Positions 8,121 to 17,347 of a stretch of 45,324 nucleotides of DNA are shown here, piece by piece. Positions within the stretch are counted from its first letter, which is position 1; the number at the start of each line of letters is the position of its first letter. The notes beneath the pieces were generated by a model. It had not been told where the DNA came from. It worked only from the letters and a program-made list of their open reading frames with translations, and did not search any database. Both the position numbers and the translations under genes were made by a program. Source of the DNA: an uncultured Gammaproteobacteria bacterium (lineage in GTDB: Bacteria > Pseudomonadota > Gammaproteobacteria > Pseudomonadales > Azotimanducaceae). The stretch lies in NCBI GenBank assembly GCA_913043815.1, contig CAJWNY010000013.1:1-45324 (forward strand). Direction: 5' to 3'.

Positions 8121-9413
8121 ATGAATCCGAGCATAAAAAAAAGCACAAAAAAAAAGTCCTTCTCAATTTTTTTAAGTTTGATGTCGGCTCTCGTTCTGAC
8201 GTTCCAGTTTACTGGATGTGACAAGGGTTCCTTCACAGCGCATTCGAGTTTTACAGAAATAGACTCTCCGGCTGGTTTGAATTCTCAGTCGCCACGACTG
8301 TCGCAAGATCTCCAGGGCAATCCTTTATTAAGTTGGATTGAGCTAGAGGGAGAGCGGTCGATCCTTAAGTATTCCGTTATGCGTCAAGACCAGTGGTCAC
8401 TATCTCAAGAAGTTGCTCGAGGTGATGACTGGGTAATAAACGGGTCAGATACACCCTCTGTGGTTCAGTTATCTGAATCTCTAATGGCCGCGCATTGGTT
8501 GGTAAAGAACCCAAACGGATCCTTTGCTTATGATATTTTCACTAGCCATTCGCAGAATAATGGCAAGACATGGTCGAATCCCGTAACACCCCATACAGAC
8601 GGCACTGCTGTTGAACATGGCTTTGCAAATATCTATAAATCCTCTGGGGAGGGCCGCGAGGGCTATGGGCTCGTTTGGTTAGATAGCGCGAACGTTTCGA
8701 TGAAGATTTTCGCCGATAGTGTGCATAGTACGTCAGGTGTCTCTCTTCGTTCTGCGCTGATTGATCTAGACGGTTCCATTTATGAAGAACAATTGGTTGA
8801 TTTTTTAGTATGTGATTGTTGTCCAACGGCGTTAACTCAAGGTTCACAAGGTCCGATTGTTGCTTATCGCAACCGTGACGAAACTGAACAGCGAGACATT
8901 TTTTATACGCAGTTGAGAGATGGTCATTGGAGCAAGCCATCTCCCGTAGGCTTTGACGATTGGCACATTGCGGGATGTCCAGTTAATGGCCCGGCCATTG
9001 CGTCAGTAGGTAATACGGTGGCTATCGCTTGGTTTACCGCAGCTGGGGGGCGAAAGAGTGTTCGCATAGCAATTTCGAGAAATGGTGGGGTGACATTTGA
9101 GCCACAGTTTGAGATTGATCACGGTGACACATTAGGGCGAGTGAGTCTGGCTATGGATAGCTCCAAGCAAATTACTGTAAGTTGGTTGACGGTGCCCAAA
9201 GGCAGTAAATTTGCTCAGATTCAGTTGGCAGCCTATGATTTGAAAAGTGGACCCTTGTCACAAATCAGTCAAGACACAATAATTCTTGAAACGAATAAGC
9301 CGGTTGGCGTGCCTGTAATGGCGTCTCTGGCATCAGGAGGCGGGATTTTGGCATGGACAGCTGGCGGTGTTAGGGGTCCCAGAGTAAAAGTGTTTAGTTG
9401 GACAGAGGGCTGA
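8121..9413 (+). CDS. exported lipoprotein with BNR/Asp-box (sialidase-fold) repeats
   Basis: 430 residues. A lysine-rich n-region (residues 1-13) is followed by a hydrophobic core and a lipobox-like FTGC with Cys33, so a lipoprotein signal. The mature part shows Asp-box-like motifs SQNNGKTW (about residues 144-151) and SRNGGVTF (about 320-327) characteristic of beta-propeller BNR repeats. The catalytic arginine triad of true sialidases is not obvious, so a binding or structural propeller, or another glycan-acting enzyme, is as likely as a sialidase. No good ribosome binding site precedes the ATG, but the signal peptide fits this start. Confidence 0.72.
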   Translation: MNPSIKKSTKKKSFSIFLSLMSALVLTFQFTGCDKGSFTAHSSFTEIDSPAGLNSQSPRLSQDLQGNPLLSWIELEGERSILKYSVMRQDQWSLSQEVARGDDWVINGSDTPSVVQLSESLMAAHWLVKNPNGSFAYDIFTSHSQNNGKTWSNPVTPHTDGTAVEHGFANIYKSSGEGREGYGLVWLDSANVSMKIFADSVHSTSGVSLRSALIDLDGSIYEEQLVDFLVCDCCPTALTQGSQGPIVAYRNRDETEQRDIFYTQLRDGHWSKPSPVGFDDWHIAGCPVNGPAIASVGNTVAIAWFTAAGGRKSVRIAISRNGGVTFEPQFEIDHGDTLGRVSLAMDSSKQITVSWLTVPKGSKFAQIQLAAYDLKSGPLSQISQDTIILETNKPVGVPVMASLASGGGILAWTAGGVRGPRVKVFSWTEG

Positions 9414-9422
9414 GAGCAGGTA

Positions 9423-9459
9423 GCTAAATTAGAAAAAATATAATCTATTCTAATTTAGC
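9423..9459. repeat. AT-rich inverted repeat after the lipoprotein gene
   Basis: Perfect 12-bp arms GCTAAATTAGAA / TTCTAATTTAGC are separated by 13 nt, starting 10 bp after the stop codon. No T-run follows the stem, so it is not a textbook terminator, but its place suggests a transcript-end hairpin. Confidence 0.5.
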
Positions 9460-9976
9460 AAAAGAACAGATCACGGCGCAGCGGATATTTCCCAGAGCAA
9501 TTTTCAAAATATTTTGAGCTTAGGCGCTGCCGGCGCTCTTGCGCAGCGCGTTTTATAAAGGACCGGCGCCATTGTAAATTCTGTGTCCAGCAGACGTCGT
9601 TCAGTTATATTTCTTTCTTATATTCTTATAAACGGCTGTTCTAAATTTCGCCTTATAATTAAAGGCTATGCGCGTATCGAACTTGATTTGATGAAAGCAA
9701 TCGCCGACGGAAAGTTGACCGGTTTCGTCAGCGCTGAAACCTTGAGATTGCAACTCTACCGGCTGTTTGATGCGTATTTTTTCTGAGTTTACTTACAAAC
9801 CTTTAGCAAGTATCTGCAGATCATCGTAAGGCATTTGCCTTGCATAATTGCTCTTTTGTATATGCGCATTTGGAATCTTGGTTACGGCGAATATATTTGA
9901 GAGGTCCCTGAAGTTTGAAAATCTCTCGTTTATGAGCCAAGGTACTAGCCGAGAATTAATCTAAAGGGGATAGTAA
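9460..9976. other. intergenic region with palindrome and doubtful small ORF
   Basis: The gap holds a perfect 14-bp palindrome (TCAAAATATTTTGA, 9504-9517) and a GC-rich stretch of GGCGC/GCGCC elements at 9522-9570. A 67-codon GTG-started frame at 9583-9786 has a somewhat protein-like C-terminal half (LDLMKAIADGKLTGFVSAET). I see no ribosome binding site for it and no family, so it is left uncalled. The AGGGGA ribosome binding site of the next gene lies at 9965-9970. Confidence 0.4.
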
Positions 9977-11059
9977 TTGCCGATTAATATTTTAGGCATG
10001 ATTGGCGTTACGCAGCCTGTATCTGCTTCTACGGTACACATTGTAGGTGGCGGGCTTGATGCAGATTACGTAAGTAAGTTCACCCAAGTACATGAAACAT
10101 CAGATTTTGACGCAGTGCTGATTGGTCATTCTTCTAGCTCAGCCGACGGTTTTGCGATTGCTCAGCATGCGGCTTATCACACCGAGAAAATAAAGATTCT
10201 ATTGGCGCACCGCCCCGGTTTTGCTGCGCCTACCCAGGCGGCGCGGCGCGTTGCCACTCTCGACAACCTTATTGGTGGTCGATTGTTGCTGCATATTATT
10301 ACCGGGGGTGTGGATGCAGATCAGCGCCGAGATGGCGACTACCTACCTCATGACGAACGCTACCAACGCACTGATGAGTATCTCGAAGTTATGCGTAAGG
10401 TTTGGACCAGCGATAAGCCGTTTGATTTTGAAGGTAAATACTATCAAGTGAGTCGGGCATCCTCTGAAGTGGCTGCGGCGCAATCGCCCTATGTACCCCT
10501 ATGGTTTGGAGGTATTTCAGACGCCGCTATTCCGGTGGGAGCAAAGCATTGTGACACTTACGCCTTGTTTGGTGAACCTCGCAGGCAGGTCTCAGAGTTA
10601 ATGGCTCAGTTAGATAAGGCCGCCCAAGGCTTTGGTCGTACCCTCAACTACAACCTGTCATTCAGGCCCATTATTGGCGACACGGAAGAGGCGGCGTGGC
10701 GGAAAGCCAAGGACATTTTAGCAGGTGTGGAAGCCGAAGCTGGGGTGCGCAAGTCATCCAAAGTGCCTGAGGCTGAAACAGCGCGCCGATTGAGCAATCT
10801 TATTGAGGGTGGTGAAGTACAAGACGAGCGTCTTTGGGTGCCGATTGCAGCAGCGGCGCAGGGCAGTGGTAACTCTACTGCCTTAGTGGGTACTCCAGAA
10901 CAGGTAGCGGAAGCGATCGCAAAGTATTACGACCTTGGCGTTAGTGGCGTCTTGATAAGAGGGTTTGATCCTTTCGCGGATGCCAAGACCTATGGTGAAG
11001 AATTGATTCCTTGGATTAGAGAAAAGGTAAACCAGCGTGATGCTGCTACTATCAAATAG
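9977..11059 (+). CDS. LLM-class flavin-dependent monooxygenase, SsuD-like
   Basis: 360 residues, a TIM-barrel luciferase-like monooxygenase close in pattern to alkanesulfonate monooxygenase SsuD: LLAHRPGFAAPTQAARRVATLD, then LHIITGGVDADQRRDGD, then YQRTDEYLEVMRKVW and the PLWFGGISDAA strand. Such enzymes use FMNH2 from a separate reductase and oxygen to cleave C-S or other bonds. No flavin reductase or sulfonate transporter gene is next to it, so the substrate is open. The start is TTG, chosen because AGGGGA sits 6 nt upstream; the next ATG is only seven codons in. Confidence 0.85.
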   Translation: MPINILGMIGVTQPVSASTVHIVGGGLDADYVSKFTQVHETSDFDAVLIGHSSSSADGFAIAQHAAYHTEKIKILLAHRPGFAAPTQAARRVATLDNLIGGRLLLHIITGGVDADQRRDGDYLPHDERYQRTDEYLEVMRKVWTSDKPFDFEGKYYQVSRASSEVAAAQSPYVPLWFGGISDAAIPVGAKHCDTYALFGEPRRQVSELMAQLDKAAQGFGRTLNYNLSFRPIIGDTEEAAWRKAKDILAGVEAEAGVRKSSKVPEAETARRLSNLIEGGEVQDERLWVPIAAAAQGSGNSTALVGTPEQVAEAIAKYYDLGVSGVLIRGFDPFADAKTYGEELIPWIREKVNQRDAATIK

Positions 11060-11228
11060 TTGGCTATAGATAGCGCGTTACTCCGCGGAAGGGTGAAGAT
11101 GAGGATCAGTGATTTTGTCTGGTGCAAAGAAAGTCAGTTCAATGTGAACATCTGAAAGCGGTAATAATAAGCTGCGCTCAGATTTGCATCTTTACGCGTA
11201 TACGCAGGCCGATAAAAAACATCTGAGG

Positions 11229-11387
11229 TTATAGAACGCGGCCTTCTAAGGGGCCAACTACAGCCCAATCTACTAGAAAAGACGCAACTGCCAGCACTAC
11301 GCACACGAAGCCTATGAATCCGAGTAGTCTCCAAACATGAAAGGTCTCTTCGCCCTCAGAGGCATGATCTTGTTCTTCGGGTAGCAT
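11229..11387 (-). CDS. small single-span membrane protein (52 aa)
   Basis: A 52-codon frame begins with ATG at 11387 and ends with TAA at 11229. A GGAG lies 6 nt upstream of the start. The protein has an acidic N-terminus (LPEEQDHASEGEET), one hydrophobic span (about residues 21-45, LLGFIGFVCVVLAVASF then WAVV) and a short tail ending GRVL. This is the layout of small bitopic membrane proteins. No family is recognised. It lies 128 bp downstream of the Ldh2-type dehydrogenase on the same strand. Confidence 0.6.
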   Translation of the reverse strand: MLPEEQDHASEGEETFHVWRLLGFIGFVCVVLAVASFLVDWAVVGPLEGRVL

Positions 11388-11515
11388 TAATGGCTCCGTT
11401 GTGAGTTTTACGCGTTGCGGGCGTCAGACGCCTTCGATGGCAAAACGGGAGTTTAAAGAAGACACGTCTATTCTGCGTGAATTAGCCGTGGTTGATAATA
11501 TTTGTCCAAATAGTT

Positions 11516-12589
11516 TTAGGCACTATTGCTTATAGCGCTCATCGTCTCAGCCGTTAGCCCTGCGGCCTCTCCTGAGCGCAGCACGTCTTTCCAACTGTTA
11601 TCGTCTATGTCAATACCATTCGCCTCTCTAGCAGACTTGGTTATTTGCTCTGGGTCACCAGGAATCAACACTTTCTCGGTCCCGTCAGCAGGCGTACTGG
11701 CGTAGATATAATCAATCATAGCACTGACTTCATCGTCAAATGCTTGGAGATTGCCAACCGCAGCGGGGTCGATAATAATTGATAGCATGTTGTTTAAAGT
11801 AGCCCCTACACGAGCGTTTTTTGGTTGCATAGTAAAATTCCCGCCCAGTCCGCCGCCTAACAGTTCGCACATAACCATCAGTCCGTAGCCTTTATGTTGG
11901 CCGAAGGGCTGCATTGCGCCTTTGGCTTCAGGCCCAAATATGACAGCCGGATCATTTGTGTCCACGCCATTTTCGTCCACCAATGAATTGGGCGGCACGG
12001 CCTCACCTTTCATGTGGGCAACGCGCACTTTTCCCGCGGCCACTGTAGTCGTGGCCATATCTAGAACCACGTGCTTTCCATCTGCTCGCGGCACGGTGCA
12101 GCAAAAAGGATTAGTAATAAAGCGTCGATCCCGCCCGCCATAGGCAACGACCATAGGGTCGTGACCCACCACGTTCACATAATGCGTGGACACCAAGCCG
12201 GCGTCTGCACAAACTTCGCCAAAGGCACCTATTCTTCCAAGGTGCGCGGCATTGCCTAGGGCCACGCAGCAAATGCCCAGTTGTTTAGCGCGCTGGATGC
12301 CTAGCTCCATGGCTTGCATACCAACAACCCTTCCGAGACCGAGTTCGGCGTCAAAGGACACAACCGCGCCGTTGTCTTTAATCAATTTTGCGTCATTAGA
12401 TGGTTTTATGTGACCTGCCTTCATGGATCGGACATAGCTTGGAATCATGCCAACGCCGTGAGAGTCGTGGCCTTTGAGATTTGCTTCAACTAAATGTAGT
12501 GCCACGGCTTGTGCGTTTGCTTGTGGAGTGCCGGCAGCACGGAGGATTGCGCTTGCTAGATTGGTTAAATTTTGGTGTTGAATGATCAT
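11516..12589 (-). CDS. Ldh2-family (malate/L-lactate/ureidoglycolate) dehydrogenase
   Basis: 357 residues of the family that includes YbiC/HcxB, malate dehydrogenase MdH and ureidoglycolate dehydrogenase AllD, which is unrelated to classical LDH/MDH. The active-site GHDSHGV motif puts the catalytic histidine at residue 44. Other family marks are AAHLGRIG, the VLDMATTTVAAGKV strand near the NAD site and GHKGYGLMVMCELL. These enzymes oxidise 2-hydroxy acids with NAD(P). Sequence alone does not fix the substrate. ATG start; a weak GGA lies 10 nt upstream. Confidence 0.88.
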   Translation of the reverse strand: MIIQHQNLTNLASAILRAAGTPQANAQAVALHLVEANLKGHDSHGVGMIPSYVRSMKAGHIKPSNDAKLIKDNGAVVSFDAELGLGRVVGMQAMELGIQRAKQLGICCVALGNAAHLGRIGAFGEVCADAGLVSTHYVNVVGHDPMVVAYGGRDRRFITNPFCCTVPRADGKHVVLDMATTTVAAGKVRVAHMKGEAVPPNSLVDENGVDTNDPAVIFGPEAKGAMQPFGQHKGYGLMVMCELLGGGLGGNFTMQPKNARVGATLNNMLSIIIDPAAVGNLQAFDDEVSAMIDYIYASTPADGTEKVLIPGDPEQITKSAREANGIDIDDNSWKDVLRSGEAAGLTAETMSAISNSA

Positions 12590-12841
12590 GGTATTGCATT
12601 CCAGTCTTTAGCGGTGATTTTTCGTTGCCAAATAATGTCTTGATCTTTGCCCAAGCGCTAGTATGAAATTTTTCCCAAGTGTGTTCCGGGAAGTTTTGTT
12701 CTTTGCGAGGGACGAGGGGTCAAGAGCGGAATAGGTGACCAAGGTTTTAAGAATACGGGAGCATCAGAGGGAAAGTTGATCAATCTCTAACCATGAGCTT
12801 ATCGTTGAAATCTTAATAACGCTCTAGGTCATTGACTTATA

Positions 12842-12918
12842 TGGTGCACCCGACTGGATTCGAACCAGTAATCGCCGGTTTCGTAGACCGGTGCCTTATC
12901 CAGTTGGGCCACGGGTGC
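12842..12918 (-). tRNA. tRNA-Arg(ACG)
   Basis: A 77-nt cloverleaf with encoded CCA. The acceptor stem is GCACCCG/CGGGTGC, the anticodon stem CCGGT/ACCGG closes a CTACGAA loop with anticodon ACG, and the T-arm is ACTGG-TTCGAAT-CCAGT. It is the usual inosine-34 arginine tRNA reading CGU/CGC/CGA. One D-stem pair is a C/A mismatch. Confidence 0.95.
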
Positions 12919-12932
12919 GCAACGAGGCCGGC

Positions 12933-12961
12933 ATTATCTTGAAGAATGCTTTGGATCTCAA
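12933..12961 (-). promoter_or_regulatory. sigma-70 promoter of tRNA-Arg(ACG)
   Basis: On the minus strand TTGAGA (-35) and GATAAT (-10) are separated by exactly 17 bp and followed by a GC-rich discriminator (GCCGGCC), as is usual for stringently controlled stable-RNA genes. The -10 box ends 14 bp before the tRNA 5' end. Confidence 0.75.
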
Positions 12962-13143
12962 CTCATTTAGTACTCTTGAGTAAAACTAATTTCCTATTTG
13001 GACAATTTTGCGGTCTTTTGTCGCCCTAGGCGGGTATTTATGGCCCGAAGTATTTTTGATTGGCGTATTCTGCTGGGTTCGCTATACACTCATGAGGGAG
13101 AGTTACAGCGAGAGCATAGTGGGCCAGCGAAGAGGAGGTAAAT

Positions 13144-13404
13144 GTGGGTGGGCTTTTAGAATCAGGTTTTGAGTTGATGATGATTGGCATGGGAACAGTG
13201 TTTTCTTTTCTTGCTTTGTTGGTTGTTGTCACCCAAAGCATGTCATGGGTAGTTTTGAAATTTGGCTTGGCAAGTGATCCTCACGTTGCAAACTTACGGT
13301 TGGGTGCCGCAGACAAATTGCCCAGCACTTCCAAACAGTCAGCCCAGCATGTTGCGGCAATAGCTGTTGCTTTAGATACTCACTTGCGAACCCCTCCCCT
13401 CTAA
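13144..13404 (+). CDS. oadG: oxaloacetate decarboxylase gamma subunit (OadG family)
   Basis: 86 residues. A single membrane span near the N-terminus (about 10-32, ELMMIGMGTVFSFLALLVVV) with the GMGTVFxFL pattern of OadG, then a variable soluble tail. OadG tethers the alpha subunit to the membrane pump and helps bind zinc. Start is GTG: AGGAGG lies 5 nt before it, and the overlapping ATG two bases upstream reads into a stop after five codons. First gene of oadGAB. Confidence 0.85.
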   Translation: MGGLLESGFELMMIGMGTVFSFLALLVVVTQSMSWVVLKFGLASDPHVANLRLGAADKLPSTSKQSAQHVAAIAVALDTHLRTPPL

Positions 13405-13513
13405 TCTGAGTTGGTAACTCTTTCACAGAGCCGTTTGTCTACGCAGTGAATTTGCTAAGTGTAATACAAGACAAAGTACAGGAATCAGCCCTAGCGGTTT
13501 TGAGGAGACATTA

Positions 13514-15298
13514 ATGAATAAGAACAAACCCTTAGGTATTACTGACGTAATTTTGCGTGATGCGCACCAAAGTATTTTGGCTACACGTATGCGGGTTGAA
13601 GATATGCTGCCCATAGCTGAGAAACTCGACCAGGTAGGTTATTGGTCTTTAGAATCTTGGGGAGGCGCAACCTTCGACGCCTGCATCCGTTACCTTGGCG
13701 AGGACCCTTGGGAGCGCATTAGACTGCTTAAAGCAGCGATGCCAAACACGCCTCAGCAAATGCTTTTGCGTGGACAGAATATTCTGGGTTACCGCCACTA
13801 TGCCGACGATGTGGTGGAAAAATTTGTTGAGCGCGCGGCGATTAACGGTGTAGATATATTCCGTATTTTTGATGCAATGAACGATATGCGCAATTTGACT
13901 ACAGCCATCAAAGCAACGCTTGCGGTAGATAAACATGCGCAAGGCACTATTTCATATACGGTTAGCCCGGTGCACACCATGGATATGTGGGTAGATTTAG
14001 CCAAGGAAATAGAAGATATGGGTGCGCATAGCATTTGTATTAAAGATATGGCCGGGCTGCTTAAGCCTTATGTAGCCTTTGATCTTGTAAGTCAGTTAAA
14101 AGCCTCGTTAGATATCCCTGTACACATGCAGTGCCATGCGACTACTGGTATGTCTACAGCTACGTATCTCAAAGCTATTGAAGCAGGCATAGATAATGTA
14201 GATACAGCTATCTCCTCTATGAGCATGACTTATGGGCATTCTGCAACCGAGTCTGTAGTGGCAATTCTTCAGGACGAAGAGCGGGATACCGGTCTAAATA
14301 TTGAGTTGTTAGAAGAGATTGCAGGTTATTTCCGTGAAGTACGTAAAAAATATGCGCAGTTTGAAGGCGCTATGCGCGGTGTCGACTCACGCATTCTGGT
14401 TGCTCAAGTTCCGGGGGGTATGTTGACCAATTTGGAAAGCCAGTTGCGTGAACAAAACGCCACTGAGCGTTTAGATGAAGTCCTTGAAGAAATCCCCAAA
14501 GTTCGCAAGGACTTGGGTTTTATTCCATTGGTGACACCAACCTCGCAAATTGTTGGCACTCAGGCGGTGCTCAATGTTTTGGCGGGCGAACGGTATAAAA
14601 ATGTCACCAAAGAAACCACCGGCGTTTTAGCTGGAGAGTATGGTGCTACTCCCGCGCCTTTAAATAGCGAATTGCAAAGGCAAGTATTGGGCGATATTGA
14701 GCAAATTACGTGTCGGCCTGCAGATCTTCTTGCGCCTGAATTAGAGGCACTTACTGAAACCTTTGATGAACTAGTAAAAAGGGAAAATATTGCTTTAGCC
14801 GATGTCAAAATAGACGACGTGCTGACTTATGCACTTTTTCCTCAGGTCGCTACAAAGTTCCTGATTAATCGTAACGACCCCTCCACTTTTGAGGCCGCGC
14901 CGTCCGCGCAGGCAGCGCCAACTCAAGTGGCAGCACAAACCAATCCAGTAGCAAATAATAGCAGCGGTTCTTATACCGTGACTGTAGATGGCACGCCTTA
15001 TTCGGTGCAGGTTGAAGAAGGCGAAAGCAGCGCTGGGGAGCGGATGCAGGTTGCCGCGCCAGCGAAAGTTACCACAGTCGGTGAGTGGATGAATGCAGGC
15101 TTGGCGGGTACGGTCCATCAGGTCCTGGTGAAAGTTGGCGATATAGTCTCAGCCGGGCAAAAGATTATGGTGCTTGAAGCCATGAAAATGGAAACCGACG
15201 TTAGTGCGGCAGTAGCGGGTGAAATTGCTGCGATTAATGTGGGCTCTGGCGATCAAGTTGCTGTGGGGCACCCCCTGCTTCTCATTAACCCAAGCTAA
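13514..15298 (+). CDS. oadA: oxaloacetate decarboxylase alpha subunit (carboxyltransferase + biotin carrier)
   Basis: 594 residues, normal family length. The N-terminal carboxyltransferase TIM barrel carries the metal site [10 protein letters not shown] (about residues 9-18) and the MQCHATTGM strand. A PYC/OadA conserved region follows, then a proline/alanine-rich linker (about 460-480) and a C-terminal biotinyl domain with EAMKMET, biotinylated on Lys558. It transfers CO2 from oxaloacetate to biotin for decarboxylation by OadB, pumping Na+. GAGGAGA lies just before the ATG. Confidence 0.95.
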   Translation: MNKNKPLGITDVILRDAHQSILATRMRVEDMLPIAEKLDQVGYWSLESWGGATFDACIRYLGEDPWERIRLLKAAMPNTPQQMLLRGQNILGYRHYADDVVEKFVERAAINGVDIFRIFDAMNDMRNLTTAIKATLAVDKHAQGTISYTVSPVHTMDMWVDLAKEIEDMGAHSICIKDMAGLLKPYVAFDLVSQLKASLDIPVHMQCHATTGMSTATYLKAIEAGIDNVDTAISSMSMTYGHSATESVVAILQDEERDTGLNIELLEEIAGYFREVRKKYAQFEGAMRGVDSRILVAQVPGGMLTNLESQLREQNATERLDEVLEEIPKVRKDLGFIPLVTPTSQIVGTQAVLNVLAGERYKNVTKETTGVLAGEYGATPAPLNSELQRQVLGDIEQITCRPADLLAPELEALTETFDELVKRENIALADVKIDDVLTYALFPQVATKFLINRNDPSTFEAAPSAQAAPTQVAAQTNPVANNSSGSYTVTVDGTPYSVQVEEGESSAGERMQVAAPAKVTTVGEWMNAGLAGTVHQVLVKVGDIVSAGQKIMVLEAMKMETDVSAAVAGEIAAINVGSGDQVAVGHPLLLINPS

Positions 15299-15380
15299 CG
15301 GTTAAAACCTGGTTTGCAGGTTTATTGCAGCTGACGCTAACGATTGTTAATGGGCATTAACTAAAATTCGAGGCTCTTAG

Positions 15381-16514
15381 ATGGATCTATTGGATCAACT
15401 TTGGAACGGTTCTGGTTTGGCGCAAATGACATTTGGTCAATTTGCCATGATTTTAATTAGCCTTTTACTGCTGTATCTGGCCATTGCGAAAAAATTTGAA
15501 CCTTTGTTATTAGTGACTATTGGCTTTGGTGGTCTACTGAGCAATATTCCCGGCGCGGAAATAGCCACCGGCAACGGATTGCTGCATCTTATCTATGAAG
15601 TGGGTATTGAAACCGGTGCGTTTCCACTGATCATATTTATGGGCGTGGGGGCTTTGACTGATTTTGGCCCTTTATTAGCTAACCCTAAAACTTTGTTACT
15701 GGGCGCAGCAGCCCAGTTTGGTATTTTTGCTACCTTGTTAGGTGCGTTGGGTTTGAGTGCGCTAGGGGTTATGGATTTCGATTTAAAACAAGCAGCTGCA
15801 ATAGGCATTATTGGTGGAGCAGATGGCCCGACTGCAATCTTTGTGGCGGGTAAATTAGCGCCGGAGTTACTTGGCGCAATTGCGATAGCGGCCTATTCCT
15901 ATATGGCTTTGGTGCCGATTATTCAGCCGCCTATCATGCGCGCGCTGACTACGGAAAAGGAACGCGGCATTGTGATGGTTCAACTACGCGAAGTTTCAAC
16001 GCTAGAGAAAATCGTTTTCCCGCTGCTTTTACTTTTGCTGGTGGCTTTTTTACTGCCTTCAGCGGCACCTTTATTAGGTATGTTTTGTTTTGGCAATTTA
16101 ATGCGCGAATGCGGCGTTGTAGAGCGGTTAGCAGAAACTACGCGCACCTCTTTGATTAATGTGGTGACTATCTTCCTGGGGTTGGGTGTGGGCTCTAAAT
16201 TGGGTGCGGATAGTTTTTTAACTGCTGAAACTCTGGGTATTTTAGCTCTTGGTATGGTTGCATTCTCTATTGGCACGGCTAGTGGTGTGCTTATGGCCAA
16301 GTTAATGAATCTGTTTTCTGCTAATCCCATTAACCCTCTCATTGGCGCTGCAGGCGTGTCAGCTGTGCCCATGGCCGCTCGGGTGGTGAACAAAGTTGGT
16401 TTGGAAGCAAATTCACAAAACTTTTTGCTCATGCACGCCATGGGGCCAAATGTCGCTGGAGTTATTGGTTCCGCGGTGGCGGCGGGCTTGATGATTATGA
16501 TTACAGGTGGCTAA
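15381..16514 (+). CDS. oadB: sodium-pumping oxaloacetate decarboxylase beta subunit
   Basis: 377 residues, polytopic. Family marks include [12 protein letters not shown] and [40 protein letters not shown], holding the conserved aspartate needed for carboxybiotin decarboxylation and Na+ transport, and a glycine/alanine-rich end. It lies 82 bp after oadA with GAGG 7 nt before the ATG, completing the G-A-B operon. The complex converts oxaloacetate to pyruvate while exporting Na+, or may run as part of anaplerotic balance. Confidence 0.95.
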   Translation: MDLLDQLWNGSGLAQMTFGQFAMILISLLLLYLAIAKKFEPLLLVTIGFGGLLSNIPGAEIATGNGLLHLIYEVGIETGAFPLIIFMGVGALTDFGPLLANPKTLLLGAAAQFGIFATLLGALGLSALGVMDFDLKQAAAIGIIGGADGPTAIFVAGKLAPELLGAIAIAAYSYMALVPIIQPPIMRALTTEKERGIVMVQLREVSTLEKIVFPLLLLLLVAFLLPSAAPLLGMFCFGNLMRECGVVERLAETTRTSLINVVTIFLGLGVGSKLGADSFLTAETLGILALGMVAFSIGTASGVLMAKLMNLFSANPINPLIGAAGVSAVPMAARVVNKVGLEANSQNFLLMHAMGPNVAGVIGSAVAAGLMIMITGG

Positions 16515-16607
16515 CTAATGTTTGGTCCTTTGCTGACCTTTCAAGGTACATTATGGCGCCACCCCATTGCTCCTGCTAGACTGCACCTCGATTTTGGGTG
16601 GATCAAT

Positions 16608-17141
16608 ATGAAATTTTCCAAATTAGTTGCACTAGTGGCTTTGGTTACAGCTCCTATCGCACACGCCGATTATTGGGTGTCCGTTGCGAGCTTTCAAAGC
16701 CGAGATAATGCTGAGGCTGGACTGCTTAAAGCTCAGTCGCGCAGCGCTGAAACCTTTGCGGTGATTGCCAGCGAGACCAGCAGTGGTTTTTTTTACAGAA
16801 TTGCCGCTGGGCCATACACATCTGCTGCAGATGCTAAGAGCCCCCTGCAGTATTTACGCAACAGTGGATACGCGTCAGCTTGGATTTGGCAAGGCCAATC
16901 GTCTCAAGGCATAAGTTCTGTGGCATCCCGTCGCCAGGCAGATGAAAGCTTTGATTTCAAAATAGAAGGTTCAAAACAGGCTGATGACCTTTTCAGCGAT
17001 GATGATTTTTTTAACGAAGATCTAGATGCACTTTTCGATAGCGACAAAAATGATGGTGTTAGCGAAGTGGTAGTAGATTTGCCCAAAGAGCTGGCCCCGG
17101 CGCCTGCAAATTACCAACTAAATAGACTACAAAGAGACTAA
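16608..17141 (+). CDS. small exported protein with SPOR-like domain
   Basis: 177 residues from the ATG at 16608. An earlier ATG at 16518 would put 30 unrelated residues before a normal signal peptide (KFSKLVALVALVTAPIAHA), so the internal start is preferred. The mature protein opens with YWVSVASFQSRDNAEA and continues to YASAWIWQ, a SPOR (Sporulation-related, peptidoglycan-glycan binding) pattern. A low-complexity acidic region (DDLFSDDDFFNEDLDALF) follows. It sits about 90 bp after oadB and may be co-transcribed. A similar N-terminal SPOR segment occurs in the 952-residue protein at 33027-35885. Confidence 0.7.
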   Translation: MKFSKLVALVALVTAPIAHADYWVSVASFQSRDNAEAGLLKAQSRSAETFAVIASETSSGFFYRIAAGPYTSAADAKSPLQYLRNSGYASAWIWQGQSSQGISSVASRRQADESFDFKIEGSKQADDLFSDDDFFNEDLDALFDSDKNDGVSEVVVDLPKELAPAPANYQLNRLQRD

Positions 17142-17148
17142 TGCGAGA

Positions 17149-17165
17149 GTCACGCCCTGCGTGAC
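17149..17165 (+). terminator. hairpin after the SPOR gene, possible terminator of the oad operon
   Basis: GTCACGC/GCGTGAC arms (7 bp) with a CCT loop begin 7 bp after the stop codon. The following sequence is only moderately T-rich (GTGTTTGTTG), so termination may be weak. Confidence 0.5.
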
Positions 17166-17347
17166 CGTGTTTGTTGTCGAGCCTGTTCTTTTTGTTGCAC
17201 GCCTGATTGGCCTGCAGCTCAAACGCCACCTTGCCCTTTTCATGAAGCGCGTATAAAGGGTTCGTAGTCGGCTTTTTTTCATTGGAACAAGTTCTGTATT
17301 GGCATTGCGCTAGTTTTTCCCTAGGCTAATTACCAATTCATTATTCA

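Noticed and set aside
7852-8166. Minus-strand 104-codon open frame
   Set aside because: It overlaps the signal-peptide region of the BNR lipoprotein on the opposite strand and has no family resemblance or clear ribosome binding site.
9583-9786. GTG-started 67-codon open frame
   Set aside because: No ribosome binding site and no family; the hydrophobic N-terminal half looks like chance AT-rich translation.
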